Shown here one piece after another: positions 39,748 through 51,026 of a stretch of DNA of 64,000 nucleotides; the stretch's first letter is position 1, and each line of letters opens with the position of its first letter. The translations under genes were made by a program, and so were the position numbers. The notes beneath the pieces are model-generated. The model saw nothing but the letters and a program-made list of their open reading frames with translations. It did no database searches and was not told where the DNA came from. The stretch comes from Neopestalotiopsis rosae (Eukaryota; Ascomycota; Sordariomycetes; Amphisphaeriales; Sporocadaceae): the NCBI GenBank assembly GCA_023078685.1, contig JALGAS010000002.1:5332001-5396000 (forward strand). Direction: 5' to 3'.

Positions 39748-41439
39748 AGCATGAGTACTGGACAACAGCGTGCATTTTCGGATTCATCTCACGAATTTAG
39801 ACTTGGGTTTGGTTCATATAGAGAGCATCGGCAGTCAAGTCGTGCGGGAGCAATGTCCAGGCACGAGAACAGAGCAGATGAGATGGAGTGTCTAATGCAC
39901 ACTGGGGTGCGTTCAGATGCACTATATATAATCTGGTGGGAGTTGAAATCTCATGAGGCGTGTACACTCAAGAACTCAACATGAGCGGTATACATACAAC
40001 ATTTGGGGTTGAGAGGGCAGAAGTTGTGGTTGTTTGGTAGACGATTTGATTTATGGTTAGCGTCTGGGATATTGCGATTGGCTGAATACAACGTTTTCAT
40101 GACACCGTTGCATGATCTTTAAAGTTTTCCGGGAATTGATTGCAGCTGGAAGTGTTATCCATATCTTAGAATCTATCAACTCTAGGGGCAATCGATGCGA
40201 GAACAAAGCATGTATGAAGCATGTCTAAGACCCTTTGAAAAGGCAATGCTCCCTTTCCCCCTTTTTTCTCTTGTCACTTGGAAAGTGTCATGATTGCTTG
40301 GCTGCATGTGTTTGACCGAGGTCTAGGACGACTTGATTGACGTATTTCGTAGAGATGTGGTACGATGGGGAGTCGTGTCCATGTGGGACGGACGGATCGG
40401 AGTGAGAGAGATTGAACAAGACCGTGTCTACCTGAATAAACATCTACGTATGTGCACGCAAACAAATTTTTGAAATGAGAAACAAAAAATGGCCATTACG
40501 GAATACGGTACGATCCGATAATACGAAGCTAACGAATGGATTGAGGGGTCCAGTCGGGATCCGGCCAGGGGCAGGCTTGGTAGGGACCTACATTAGGTAT
40601 TCAAAGCTCCTGCCAATGGACGTGGTCTGTCTCGTTTTGGCTCCCGCTGGCCCCAAGTGCTCAGCTCTGGGCCTGTAATTGGACCCGGACAGGGAGCTCT
40701 TGGGAAGCTTTTCGAGGTTCTGCGCCTCTTATTCAAGCTGAAATGAACTGACCACCTGTCCATCTCGACGCGCTAACGCAGCCTGGGCTCCCGCTAATAG
40801 CACGACGCGGACCAGGGAGTAGCTGGTAGTACCCAGCCCAGGTCGGAGAGGGCAGAGTGGAAAAGCGGGAAGAACAGCTAGAAATAGAGACGAAAAAAGA
40901 TCAATGATACCTGGTCCATACCTACCATTAAGGCCAAGACCCAGTCGTCAGTAGGTAAAAGGTAGGCAGGCACATAGGTGGCAGCCAAGCATCTATCTAC
41001 TACTGCTACTGCTGCTAACACGGTATCTCCAATCCCATATTATCGGGCGCAACCCTTTTTTTCTTCGATCCCTCTTCTCTAGAATCCCACCCCAGGAGTT
41101 CTAGACTTCACTTCCTTTTTTGCCCAAAAGGTTGTGTTCTTGTTTTCCATCATCAATCTTCCTCCTCCTCCTGTTTTTTATTTTCTTTCTTCTGGGAGGG
41201 AGATGACATTTGGTGGACCGTCGTATCTACCTTTTTTCTAATTCAAAACGTTCACTTCTGACCCTCTTTTGCTACCAACCATTTGAACCCCCTTTCGGAG
41301 CTCGACACCAAACGCGTTGCTCCAGCTTCAACCCAGCTTGGCAACCTCACTACTTTTCCTGGGTTGCCTCCTCCCACTCAAACCCTCCGACCGCCCACCC
41401 CCGACACAGATCGAGAAGCAATCGATCTAGTCATTCACC
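39748..41439. other. Intergenic region before PMT2
   Basis: 3' region of the sugar transporter and a CT-rich promoter and leader (about 41050-41430) of the mannosyltransferase gene, including TTCCTCCTCCTCCTG near 41158. No other gene seen. Confidence 0.5.
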
Positions 41440-43979
41440 ATGGCCGATTACAAGGCCACGGTGGCCTCCGGCGCCGATCCCAACGGCCAACAGCTACGAC
41501 AGCGTAACGTGCCCGCAACTGCTTCCGGAGCTGCGGTGCCTTACCAGCAAGACGAGCAGAAGATTCACAGCAAGAAGAAGGTACACGGACTACAATCCAC
41601 CATTACCCTGACCACACTGGAATAGCTTGCTGACAGATGTGCAAATAATAGGAGCCTTCATTCCTCCAGATTCTTGACGAATGGGAGGTCGTCATCGCAC
41701 CTATCATCTTCACGGCTTTTGCTGTCTTCACCCGTCTCTACAAGATTGGCCTCAGCAACATTGTCACCTGGGATGTAAGTAAAAGCCCGTCCGGATCGCA
41801 ATCAGCTACAAAAGTTACTAACCAGGAAATCAGGAAGCTCAGTTCGTCTCACCATCAATGTCTCCCCCCGACTAACCTCGATCGTTTCCGCTGACCTTTC
41901 CTCTCCCGTAGCTTCGGTAAATTCGGTTCGCACTATATCAAGCGAGAGCTTTTCTTCGACGTGTATGCCTCGTCCTTCACACAAATCCAAACGTGGAGTC
42001 TATTGCTAATGTGCAGATAGCCACCCTCCGCTAGGAAAGATTCTTGTCGGTGTCTCTGGTGTTCTAGCTGGTTACAATGGATCATTCGAGTTCAAGTCCG
42101 GCGAGACCTATCCCGAAGAGCTCAACTACACCTTTATGCGCGCATTCAATGCCTTCTGGGGCATTCTCTGCATTCCTCTGGCTTACTTTACCGCCCGTGA
42201 GCTGAACCTGAAGCGCCCTGCTGTCTGGCTGGTCACTCTGATGGTTCTCTGCGAGAACTCGTACACCACCATCAGCCGCTTCATTCTGCTCGACTCCATG
42301 CTCTTGTTCGGTACTGTTGCCACTGTCTTCTGCTGGTCTAAATTTCACGGCCTGCAGAAGTGGAGCTTCGACCCCGAATGGTTCTTCTGGCTATTCATGA
42401 CTGGTCTCAGCTTGGGCTTTGTTTGCAGCATCAAGCTTGTTGGCCTGTTCGTCACTGCCCTCGTCGGAATTTACACCATTGAGGATCTCTGGAACAAGTT
42501 TGGTGACACCAAGATGCCAATTCCTGAGCTGGCCGCCCACGTTGCTGCTCGAGTTACCGGCTTGATTGTCATCCCATTCCTTGTCTACCTCTTTTCGTTC
42601 GCCCTCCACTTTGCCATCCTTACCCGAAGTGGTCCTGGCGATGCTCAAATGAGCTCTCTCTTCCAAGCCAATTTGGAAGGCAGCGAAATCGGTCGTAACT
42701 CGCCCCTCGAACTTGCCCTTGGATCCAAGGTTACCCTCAAAAACATGGGTTACGGAGGTGGTCTGCTGCACAGTCACGTCCAGACTTATCCTGATGGCTC
42801 GAACCAGCAGCAAGTCACTTGCTACCACCACAAGGATGCCAACAACGAGTGGTGGTTTTACCCGGCCCGTGGACAGCCCGACTTCAACCCTGAGGAGGAT
42901 CCTAGATTTATCGGAGACGGTGATGTCATCCGACTGATCCACACGCAGACTGGACGCAACCTTCACTCGCACGATATCCCTGCTCCTATCTCGAAGAGCC
43001 AGAAGGAGGTTTCCTGCTACGGCAACTTGACCGTTGGTGATGACAAGGATCACTGGAAGGTTGAGGTCGTCAGCGATGTAGCTTCGCGCGACAAGAGCCG
43101 TGTTCGCACTTTGACCACTGCTTTCCGCCTGAGACACCCTGTCCTGGGCTGCTATCTGCGTGCTGGTAATGTCAACCTGCCTCAGTGGGGTTTCAAGCAG
43201 ATCGAGGTAACTTGCGACAAGAGCAACAATCCCAAGGATGCTTTCACCCACTGGAACATTGAGGCCCACACAAACGAGAAGCGTAAGTTCCCGTGTCCGT
43301 GCTTAATAGGATCGACGAATACTGACTTTGATTAGTGCCCCCGGGAGACCCCGGCAAGTATAAGTCGCCCTTCTTCCACGACTTTATCCACCTGAACGTG
43401 GCCATGATGACCTCGAACAACGCTCTTGTCCCCGATCCCGACAAGCAGGATGATCTTGCTTCTCAGTGGTGGCAATGGCCCATTCTGAACGTTGGTCTGC
43501 GCATGTGTGGCTGGGATGACAAGATTGTCAAGTACTTCCTCCTTGGCAACCCCTTCACCTACTGGGCTTCGACCCTGTCTCTGGGTGCTGTGGGTCTTGT
43601 TACTGTCTGGTATATTCTCCGATGGCAGCGAGGCTTCAGAGAGCTCTCGCAGGCCGACATTGACCAGATCCACTACGCTGGCCTGTACCCTATTCTCGGA
43701 TGGTTCCTCCACTATCTGCCATTTGTTGTCATGGCTCGTGTCACTTACGTACACCACTACTACCCAGCGCTCTACTTTGCCATTCTCAGTCTCGGTTTCC
43801 TCGTTGACTGGACTATGCGCAACCAGCACAAGGCCGTTCAGTATGTCAGCTACGGTCTTTTGTACTCGGTCATCATTGGCCTGTACATCTTCTTTATGCC
43901 GATCTGCTGGGGTATGACAGGACCCAACAAGGACTACAGCTACATGAAGTGGTTCGACACTTGGCGCATCTCTGACTAA
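41440..43979 (+). CDS. pmt2: Dolichyl-phosphate-mannose protein O-mannosyltransferase, PMT2 class
   Basis: Transfers mannose from dolichol phosphate to Ser/Thr of secretory proteins in the ER. Six exons: 41440-41580, 41652-41774, 41834-41841, 41912-41962, 42021-43282, 43336-43979, for 742 aa. The joined N-terminal region reads IVTWDEAHFGKFGSHYIKR, the catalytic Asp-Glu motif of PMTs, then DVHPPLGK. Exon 3 is only 8 nt and supplies the catalytic Glu codon. Many hydrophobic helices flank the luminal MIR repeats (LLHSHVQTYPDGSNQQQVTC, TGRNLHSHDIPAP, HPVLGCYLRAG). The C-terminal half carries DFIHLNVAMMTSNNALVPDPD and WQWPILNVGLRMCGW, which point to the PMT2 rather than PMT1 or PMT4 class. It converges on the Rab gene, with 693 bp between. 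Confidence 0.94.
41834..41841 (+). other. pmt2: 8-nt microexon of PMT2
   Basis: GAAGCTCA between a CAG acceptor (41831-41833) and a GT donor (41842). It codes for Glu, Ala and the first two bases of His in the WDEAHFG motif. Skipping it would shift the frame and remove the catalytic Glu. Confidence 0.85.
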
Positions 43980-44672
43980 GGTGTTGTCCATGACAAACTT
44001 GTCTCAACGCAGGGGGATGAGCGGGCTGGATTACCAACTTTTCGAAGGTTTAGGTTTTATAGAAGCCAAAGATCTGTTTTGCAGATGAGGGCATGTAATG
44101 TGCAGCAGGAGTTGGGGATATACACCAAAGCAAGAGCCATGACCATATCCTCTTGTGATGTAACAATATAGAGGCCAGCGCGTTTTGCATTGGAGAGATT
44201 CCCTAGGTAAGGGAAACAAAAGGGCGGCCTCGGCGGAGTTCTCGGCGATCTCCCAAAAGATTCAGTATCATGTGTCTGCAAGTAGGCAGACACGACACGG
44301 TTATTCAATCACAAAAAGTCTGTTTCCTTCGTGTTAATTTGCTTGTCTTATTTTGCAAACTGTGAAGAAGATGCAAACACTTAAGAGGATGAGAATCCGA
44401 AAAGCAGACCCCTCCTCTCGTGCCAATACTCTGTAGCGAATGTAGAATGGTAATGTTGATAATAGACATTAGTAGTTGTTGTTTTTAAGGGTATCATCGA
44501 ATAAGTGTATCTAGCTATGTACACCAAAGCATCTTTGGGAGCATTCATCATTTCCTATGCTTGCTTACTGTTCCTGTCCTGCTGTCGAATAATCTGATCA
44601 TTGCTCAATACTATTGCCACGAGGCTCTTGATATGGTTTTCTTTCCTCAATCATCTCCTTTCTTCCTCAGTT
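43980..44672. other. Convergent intergenic region between pmt2 and the Rab gene
   Basis: 3' UTRs of the two convergent genes. No gene supported. Confidence 0.5.
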
Positions 44673-45428
44673 TCAGCAACACCCGCCGGAGCCTTTATTT
44701 TGGTCGCCCAGCTTGACCTGGTTTCGGCCGCCCATGCCGGGCGTGGGTCCCTTTACGCCGCTCCGCCGGTCATTGAGATCGTACTTTCCGGCATTGATAT
44801 TATCAAAGATGCGCTCAGCCACCTTCATGAAGGCGAGCTCGACGCCCTCGCCGCTCTTGGCCGAGGTCTCGACGTACTGGAGGACGCCATTGTTGCGGGC
44901 CCACTCCTCGGCCTCGGCCACTGTGACCTCGCGCTTGTTCTCCTCGCCTTGGGCCAGGTCGGCCTTGTTGCCGACGAGGATGACGACAATGTCGGGCTCG
45001 GCAATCTGTCGCAGGTCGTTGAGCCAGTCCGTGACGTGGGCAAAGGTCTGTTTGCGCGTAATGTCGAATACGAGCAGGGCGCCCGAGGCACCGCGAAAGT
45101 AGGACCGCGTTACGCTCTTGTAAGTCTCCTGGCCAGCCGTGTCCCAAAGCGATAGCTTCATGTGTTTCTGCTGGGCATCCGACTTGGGCGGGTCGGGCAG
45201 TCCGCCGTCGCCATTCGCCGCCGATGATGTACCGAGCGTTTTGGAGTGTGGAGGGCCGACGGGCACGATCCTCGAGCCGAACTCGACTCCAATGGTGACA
45301 TCGTGCTGCGGGCTGAAGCGGCCCTCGCACAGGCGTATCGTCAAGGAGGACTTGCCGCACCCCGAGTCGCCAATGCAAACTAGCTTGGCAATATAGTCCC
45401 AAGGTGGTGAGGATGTGGACGACGACAT
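44673..45428 (-). CDS. ypt4: Rab4/Ypt4-like small GTPase with an insertion
   Basis: Single-exon 251-aa Rab GTPase. P-loop GDSGCGKSS (residues 20-28), switch I with VTIGVEFGSRIV, switch II WDTAGQETYKSVTRSYFRGA (96-113), NKAD (154-157) and ETSAK (187-191) are all present. The effector region GVEFGSRIV and the motif RSYFRGASGALLVFDITR match the Rab2/Rab4 branch. An extra Gly/Ala/Pro/Ser-rich loop of about 30 residues (57-89, PVGPPHSKTLGTSSAANGDG and on) sits between the two strands before DTAGQE. The C-terminus ends in Gly-Gly-Cys-Cys, a double geranylgeranylation site, so the protein is membrane-bound. The role in endosome recycling comes from the family. Start MSSSTSSPPWDYIAKLV places the P-loop at the normal distance. 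Confidence 0.9.
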   Translation of the reverse strand: MSSSTSSPPWDYIAKLVCIGDSGCGKSSLTIRLCEGRFSPQHDVTIGVEFGSRIVPVGPPHSKTLGTSSAANGDGGLPDPPKSDAQQKHMKLSLWDTAGQETYKSVTRSYFRGASGALLVFDITRKQTFAHVTDWLNDLRQIAEPDIVVILVGNKADLAQGEENKREVTVAEAEEWARNNGVLQYVETSAKSGEGVELAFMKVAERIFDNINAGKYDLNDRRSGVKGPTPGMGGRNQVKLGDQNKGSGGCC

Positions 45429-48308
45429 TGTTCTTTCTGCGTCACCCGCCGCGGGATGTATGTGTGGTAGAGCTGTTGTTGGGTGGGAGAGGAGAGAGAC
45501 GAGGAGTGATTCGCGGAGGTGATGTTCCCTTCACAAAGACGTCACCGGGTGGAGGGGCAGGTGGAGGAGGGAAGTGTCGTCTGGGGTTTCTCGTCGCTGG
45601 TGATTCAATTGAGGTTCTGCTTGGTGAGGCAATAATGTTGTGTACTGGCCAGTCTGGGGGGTTCGTAATGTCTCGTAGGTGATAAATGTTGGGTGTCATT
45701 CGTAGCAAAAAGATAGAAAAAAGCACGTGAGGGTTGTCTGTTGTCTGTGCCAAAGAAATGTCGGACTGGGCAGCCCCAACGTTGACGACGGCGTTTCCAA
45801 GCTGCAGCAGGGTTGCACAGAGGTCGTCTCCACTAACGTGCTATAGAGGATAGAGGGTGGTGGCTAGAGCCTAGCGATCTACACTACTACGTGCCGACCC
45901 ACGTTTCTACCACGAGCTGTTGTTAGGTAGTAGTAGTAGGCAGAGATAAAGAGACAATGGATAGATTCCCTACCAGACTAAAATCGTCGGTATAGACAGC
46001 GTTGGGCCTTCACAGGATAATGGACTGCCCAAGATATGGTACAGTGGTAACCTAGCTTGTTTTGCAGGCGCCTTGATTGCTTGCGGAACTGTGGATAGTC
46101 GGATCTGGTACTTTGGCGGTTGTCCGTGACGTATCTGTACGAAGTGTGTAGTGTAGCTCTCATTTTAGTTTGGTCAGTTCAACGGGCGACCAGAAAGAAA
46201 GAAGAGCAGCCATAGGTTATGTGATACAGTCATATGAAAGAAAAAAGAGCGGCCATCTTGGATCAGAGATGTCTCATGGATGGGTGAGCTTGCAAGACAA
46301 GGTGACAATGATGGTTCCTGGGTATGTGACGAGGTGGGCAGCGGGTGGGAGAATCAGAGATGGAGCTTGGTGTCATCTGACACTGGCTACGGCCGCCAAC
46401 CCACAGGGACTACATCTACTTCAGGCACATGTCTTCTTCCAGATTTGGCCCTGAGCAATAACAAAGAGATCCGTTGATAGGACACCAGCAAAAAGAAGAA
46501 GAAAGAAGTCGGGAATAGTATGTTTGAAGAAAAGTGATGGAATAAGAAGTCATTGGCTTGTTTGTAACAGACCAATTTTCGTTCACCTTCATGCTGAGTT
46601 GGCTAGACAGTGACTGAGTAATGTGAAGGAAGCAGTAGTATCAAATGCTGGCGAAACCCCCACAGGCAGCCAGCACATCACGAGCTTCGTTGATGAAGCA
46701 GCACGACAAGTCAGTCTCAGTGGGTGAGTAGAGTGACTTGACGTTTTGACCAGGGGCCGACCTGGCTGAGTGGGTAATTTGTACCTACCTGGAGGGCATG
46801 ATCAGCAACTTCCATCTGATGCAGGGTCTCATGGGATACTCTTGCCCCATTCCGCGCCCGCCATTGCCGCGTCCGGCAGCTTTTCTTGGGTACCTAGCTA
46901 ACCTAGATAGTAGCTTGGAAATGGTTACGATTGGGAACATGGGCTGAGCTGCCGCTGGTCTGCTGCTGCAACCGCCAAGTGAGCAAATCATCTGGCGCGT
47001 CTTTGATGAATACGTCAGGGTACCTGAATACAATGAACGATTATTATCTGCACTTGTATTCGAGGGCATTGCTTGGTAGCCGGAATACCCTATGCGGCTG
47101 TTGATTCATGCTGCTTTAAAGGAATGCTCAGCACAAGCTTGAATATACAAAGTTGTGTTGCAGTATGAGAGAATCCACTGTAGAAGCGCTGTTCCATACA
47201 GCCTTTTTGGCTCAGCATTAGCATATAGACACTTTTCCGACGAGGAAAGGCCCGAATCAGAGAACCGGCGGTTACTGTCATGATACATTTCTACGAGAGA
47301 CTTTGTATCGTATATATATGTTGTCACTATAACAGATGCTAGATACTGTAAACATAGGTGCTATTTACGTCTCTTCTGTGTTGAGCGGCTGTTTACAATG
47401 TTCTCTGCTTTCACCTCCACACCTGTTGGCTGAGCTGGAGAGTTCCTCATGCAAGCTATCATTGCGCATGTCGACTTTTGACTCTGGAATTTCGTAAATG
47501 ATTATGCATAAAATCAAACACATACTTTGACTTTAGAGCCGCATGCATAAATGTTCACAATATTAAACATAAGCATTGTCGGGTACATAGATAGAGCAGA
47601 CAGACGGAATACTACGAGATATGAACTTCTTAGAGCGGCAGGAGCGCTAGGCCTTATCAGGGGATGACAAGATACAAGGGCCCAGCGCCTCTCTGATCCA
47701 AAACCGTCGTGTGCTTCTGCTAGGAAGGAACTTGAAGGCCGGGGAATGACTACCTCACTACCCTGACCACTGACTAACTGGCTGACTGGCTGACTGCCTG
47801 CTCGCCTGCCTGACCGACTTGGCCGACCGACCCCATTGCCCATTGACCAAGCACCAAAAAAACAAATCGGTAGTTCGCAGACAGATCCGTTTTTGTTTTC
47901 TTTCTTTGGTCATTCTCTCCCTTTCTCCCGAGAATAACATTTCATGTTAGTAAATATTTCACAACAGCAGCTCACATAGCCATGCGTGTTGCTCGTTGGT
48001 GAACTTCGGCGCCAGAGTGAGAGACAGAGAGAGAGACTGATCGACAAACCGACAGCCCCAGCTTCTTATCTCTCTTACCTTATCCCCCAAGATATCGTCA
48101 TAAGGCGAAACCCCCCGAGGCGACCTCGGCCACTTATTCGTGCATTCATTCACGCGACCACGAGCGACTGCAGAACAACAGCATTGAATCAATATTCATC
48201 TAGATCTGGTGCATCTACGGGTTATATTCAAGCTTAAACTTCCCTTCTTTGCGCTTCCAACTTCTTCTTCTGCAGGATACGTCCTCCCCCTGCTGGAGCT
48301 TCGCAAAC
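45429..48308. other. 2.9-kb intergenic region between divergent genes
   Basis: Upstream of the Rab gene (left) and the Pns1 gene (right). Near 47765-47830 there are short imperfect repeats of CTGACTGG/CTGCCTGACCGAC type, and near 48018-48037 a GA-rich run. No coding region is supported. Confidence 0.5.
47766..47830 (+). repeat. Imperfect short tandem repeats in the Pns1 upstream region
   Basis: Repeated CTGACTGG, CTGCCTG and GACCGAC units, about 8 bp each with variation. Could be a simple decayed repeat or clustered regulator sites. Confidence 0.5.
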
Positions 48309-50683
48309 ATGTTCTCCGAATGTAAGTGCACTCGCCATATGACCCGCCCTGGGCTCGATGCCTAAAAACTCCCCCGTCGTCTCGTTCAAGGCGGTCTACT
48401 GCGTACTTCCACGCCACCTTCATCGGAATATACTGATCATCTCATGTCAAAATTACAGATGCGTCGAGGTTCCTAGCACAGTCACAGTCACGGCTCTCAA
48501 ATTTTGGTCAGCCAGACGGCGAGCCATCGACTAGACAGCCTCAAGATGGCGCCTCTCGCTTCTCTCGGCATCCCGCCCGCTCTACATACCAGAGCAGATT
48601 AGGGAACCCGTATCAGTCAGGATCGAGACTCGGCGCTTTCGGCTCGAGATACAATACCAGTCAGGACACCGCGCCGCTATTTCACAGTGCCCTCAACGAG
48701 TTTCAGGATGAGGACGAGGATGACGCGCGCGAGGCGACTGATTTCAGAGCCTTGCAGCGCTCGCGGCGAGTCTTTATTTCCAGCCGGATGGACGAGAGCT
48801 CCGCGTCAGAAAACGAAGCCAGCCATGCATCTCTCGGCGAGAGTGCTGAGCAGGGCTGTCGCTTATACGAGGAAGGAGGCCGGCCCATGGGCATAAAGAG
48901 CAGCTGGAACGGTGATTCAAGTTTCAGGGACCGGCCCGCGAGGCAGGCGCGCAAAGAAAATATGAAAGACTCGGCTGCCGCGAGGACCACGCGGCAGGAC
49001 TCCGACAGCAGCGGCGATGGGAAAATGGTGGATATAGGCCTCGAGTCTGCTGTGCTGGACAATGAAGTACCGGAAGATCTGCTGCAAGAAACGCCAACAG
49101 ACGCCGACCCTCCTGCATTCCAGCAATTCAGAGATCCCAAGGCTTCAGCATACGATCCACGTACGTTACGGCATCAAACTATTATGGAGGAAGACGAGCC
49201 TATTGAGGATACGGCTATGGAGACTCCATCAGTTCCCATGTATACGGAACTGTTCCAAAATGACCAGTTTTTCGCTATCATCTACCTGATTGCCATGGCA
49301 TCTCTGTTTTCAACTTTTGTCCTTGTATGGCTGCACACATCAACTCCGAGCAAGAAAACACCCTTGGGCGATACGATTTACACGACACTGCATGCGTCCT
49401 TCTATCTCCTTGCCGTTGACACGGTAATTTCGGTCATTGTAGCCATGGTCTGGATGGCGTTGCTGCGATCTTTTGCCAGACCCCTGGTAGTTTTGATCAT
49501 CGTTGGAAGTCCCATTGTCCTATTTTCGTTCTCGTTGTATCCCTTCATCTCGAGCTTTCAAGGCGGGTCAAGTAGACTCGCCCTCCAAGATACCGTCATG
49601 AGATGGCTCTCGCTCATACCGGCTGTGGGCGCAATTGTTCTGATATATCTAATCAATCGCTCTCGCTATCAGCTGCACAAGGCGATCGAGTTGCTGGAGT
49701 TTTCTACCAGGATCCTTGCCGCGAACCCAGCCCTCGTTCTGCTTGGCTTTGGGTCCCTGGTCTTTGTAGTTGGATGGACTTGGATCTGGTTGGGTATGTT
49801 CACTCGAGTATTCCTTAGTGGATACTTTTCCAAATCCCTTTCTGCCTTTATCATTGGGGCTGCCACTTGGTGGATTGGCGTCTACTTCTTTTTGATGTAT
49901 CTTTGGACGTTATCCGTTGGGACTGGTGTCATTAGAGCCACTACCGCCGGCACGGTCAGCAACTGGTACTTTCACCGTAACCGACAGCCTCCAACACCGT
50001 CCAACGCGGTTGTCATGGATGCTCTTGGTCATGCCACAAATTCGACGTTTGGAACCATTTGCGCAGCGACGCTTCTGCAACTCGGCGTTCGTGCCCCATT
50101 GCTCATCCTACCTGCCAGGGTTGCTAGAATAGTCAACCTCGCTGCCTACTCGTTGATCCCGGCATCGATCACACTGTTGACGAACCCCTTGGTTTTGACC
50201 TATGCTGCGATACATAGTGTGCCATTGATGGAGTCAGCCTCGAGGCTGTCCAGGATGCCTTTCTTGAGCATCAACGAAGGCGCAACGACACACTTAATGC
50301 CGGGTACTTTCAATCGACGAAACCACAATGTCAGCGGCCTCGTACCCTATGGACTGGCCAAGCTGTTGCTCAATGCCACTAGAATGGTCATGTCCGTAGC
50401 ACTTGGTTTTGCAGGCTGGGTCATGACAGCACATCAGCTACAAGGCCAACGCCCCGACGGTATGGGGTATCGGGGAAGTGCTTATGCGTATGTGGTGGGA
50501 CTCGTGGCAGGTGCTATTGGCTTCAGTATTCTGGGTTCCCTTGAAAGCATACTTGTGGGAATTCTAGACGCCGTCGTTGTTTGCTACGGTAGTGAGCGTA
50601 GGCTGGGTAGCGGGCGGATGGGATATTGCATGGAGGCTGCTCATCTTTTTGGAGATAGCGATGATGGCAGGGAGGATGTCTGA
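48309..50683 (+). CDS. pns1: Choline transporter-like (CTL/Pns1 family) membrane protein
   Basis: Two exons, 48309-48321 and 48459-50683, give 745 aa; the first exon codes for only MFSE and one base. The N-terminal 250 residues are polar and probably cytosolic, rich in Ser, Arg and Asp (DSDSSGDGK, EFQDEDEDD). Then come about ten to twelve hydrophobic helices characteristic of the CTL domain. These include FFAIIYLIAMASLFSTFVLVWL, WLSLIPAVGAIVLIYLI, VLLGFGSLVFVVGWTWIWLG, the motif GTVSNWYFHR, and a glycine-rich late part (SAYAYVVGLVAGAIGFSILGSLESILVGILDAVVVCYG, split in the protein by short loops). Motif NWYFHR fits fungal Pns1-like proteins. Transport of choline is known only for animal CTL members; yeast Pns1 has no clear substrate, so function is inferred. 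Confidence 0.9.
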
Positions 50684-51026
50684 TATATGAGTCTAGATCG
50701 CTTTTTTTGCGTGCTTTCTACAGCATTGGTGTTCAGGAGCGATAAGCATGGTGTCACGTCCAGGAGGACTCTTCGGTAGATTGGCGAATAGGGAATTTTC
50801 TTTCCAGCATTAAGATTCATCGCCCACGGGTAGATTTTCGGATAGCTTTCAATTGTATGCCCATGACGGCAATGTCTCATTTCTCTACACAATTCTTCCC
50901 TACAACTGACAGTTCCCGGGTCTCTCCAAGGTTGAACTTGCAATCGGGACCATCACCTTCGACGTTGTGCCCTGTTCCAGTCGCCCATGTCCGATGAGCA
51001 GCTAGAAATCGGGTCTTGTCTACTGT
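50684..51026. other. Convergent intergenic region
   Basis: 3' regions of Pns1 and pectate lyase, 343 bp. Nothing else seen. Confidence 0.5.

Noticed and set aside
42391..43269. Antisense open frame (292 codons) opposite pmt2
   Set aside because: Shadow of the coding strand; the sense strand carries unmistakable PMT motifs.
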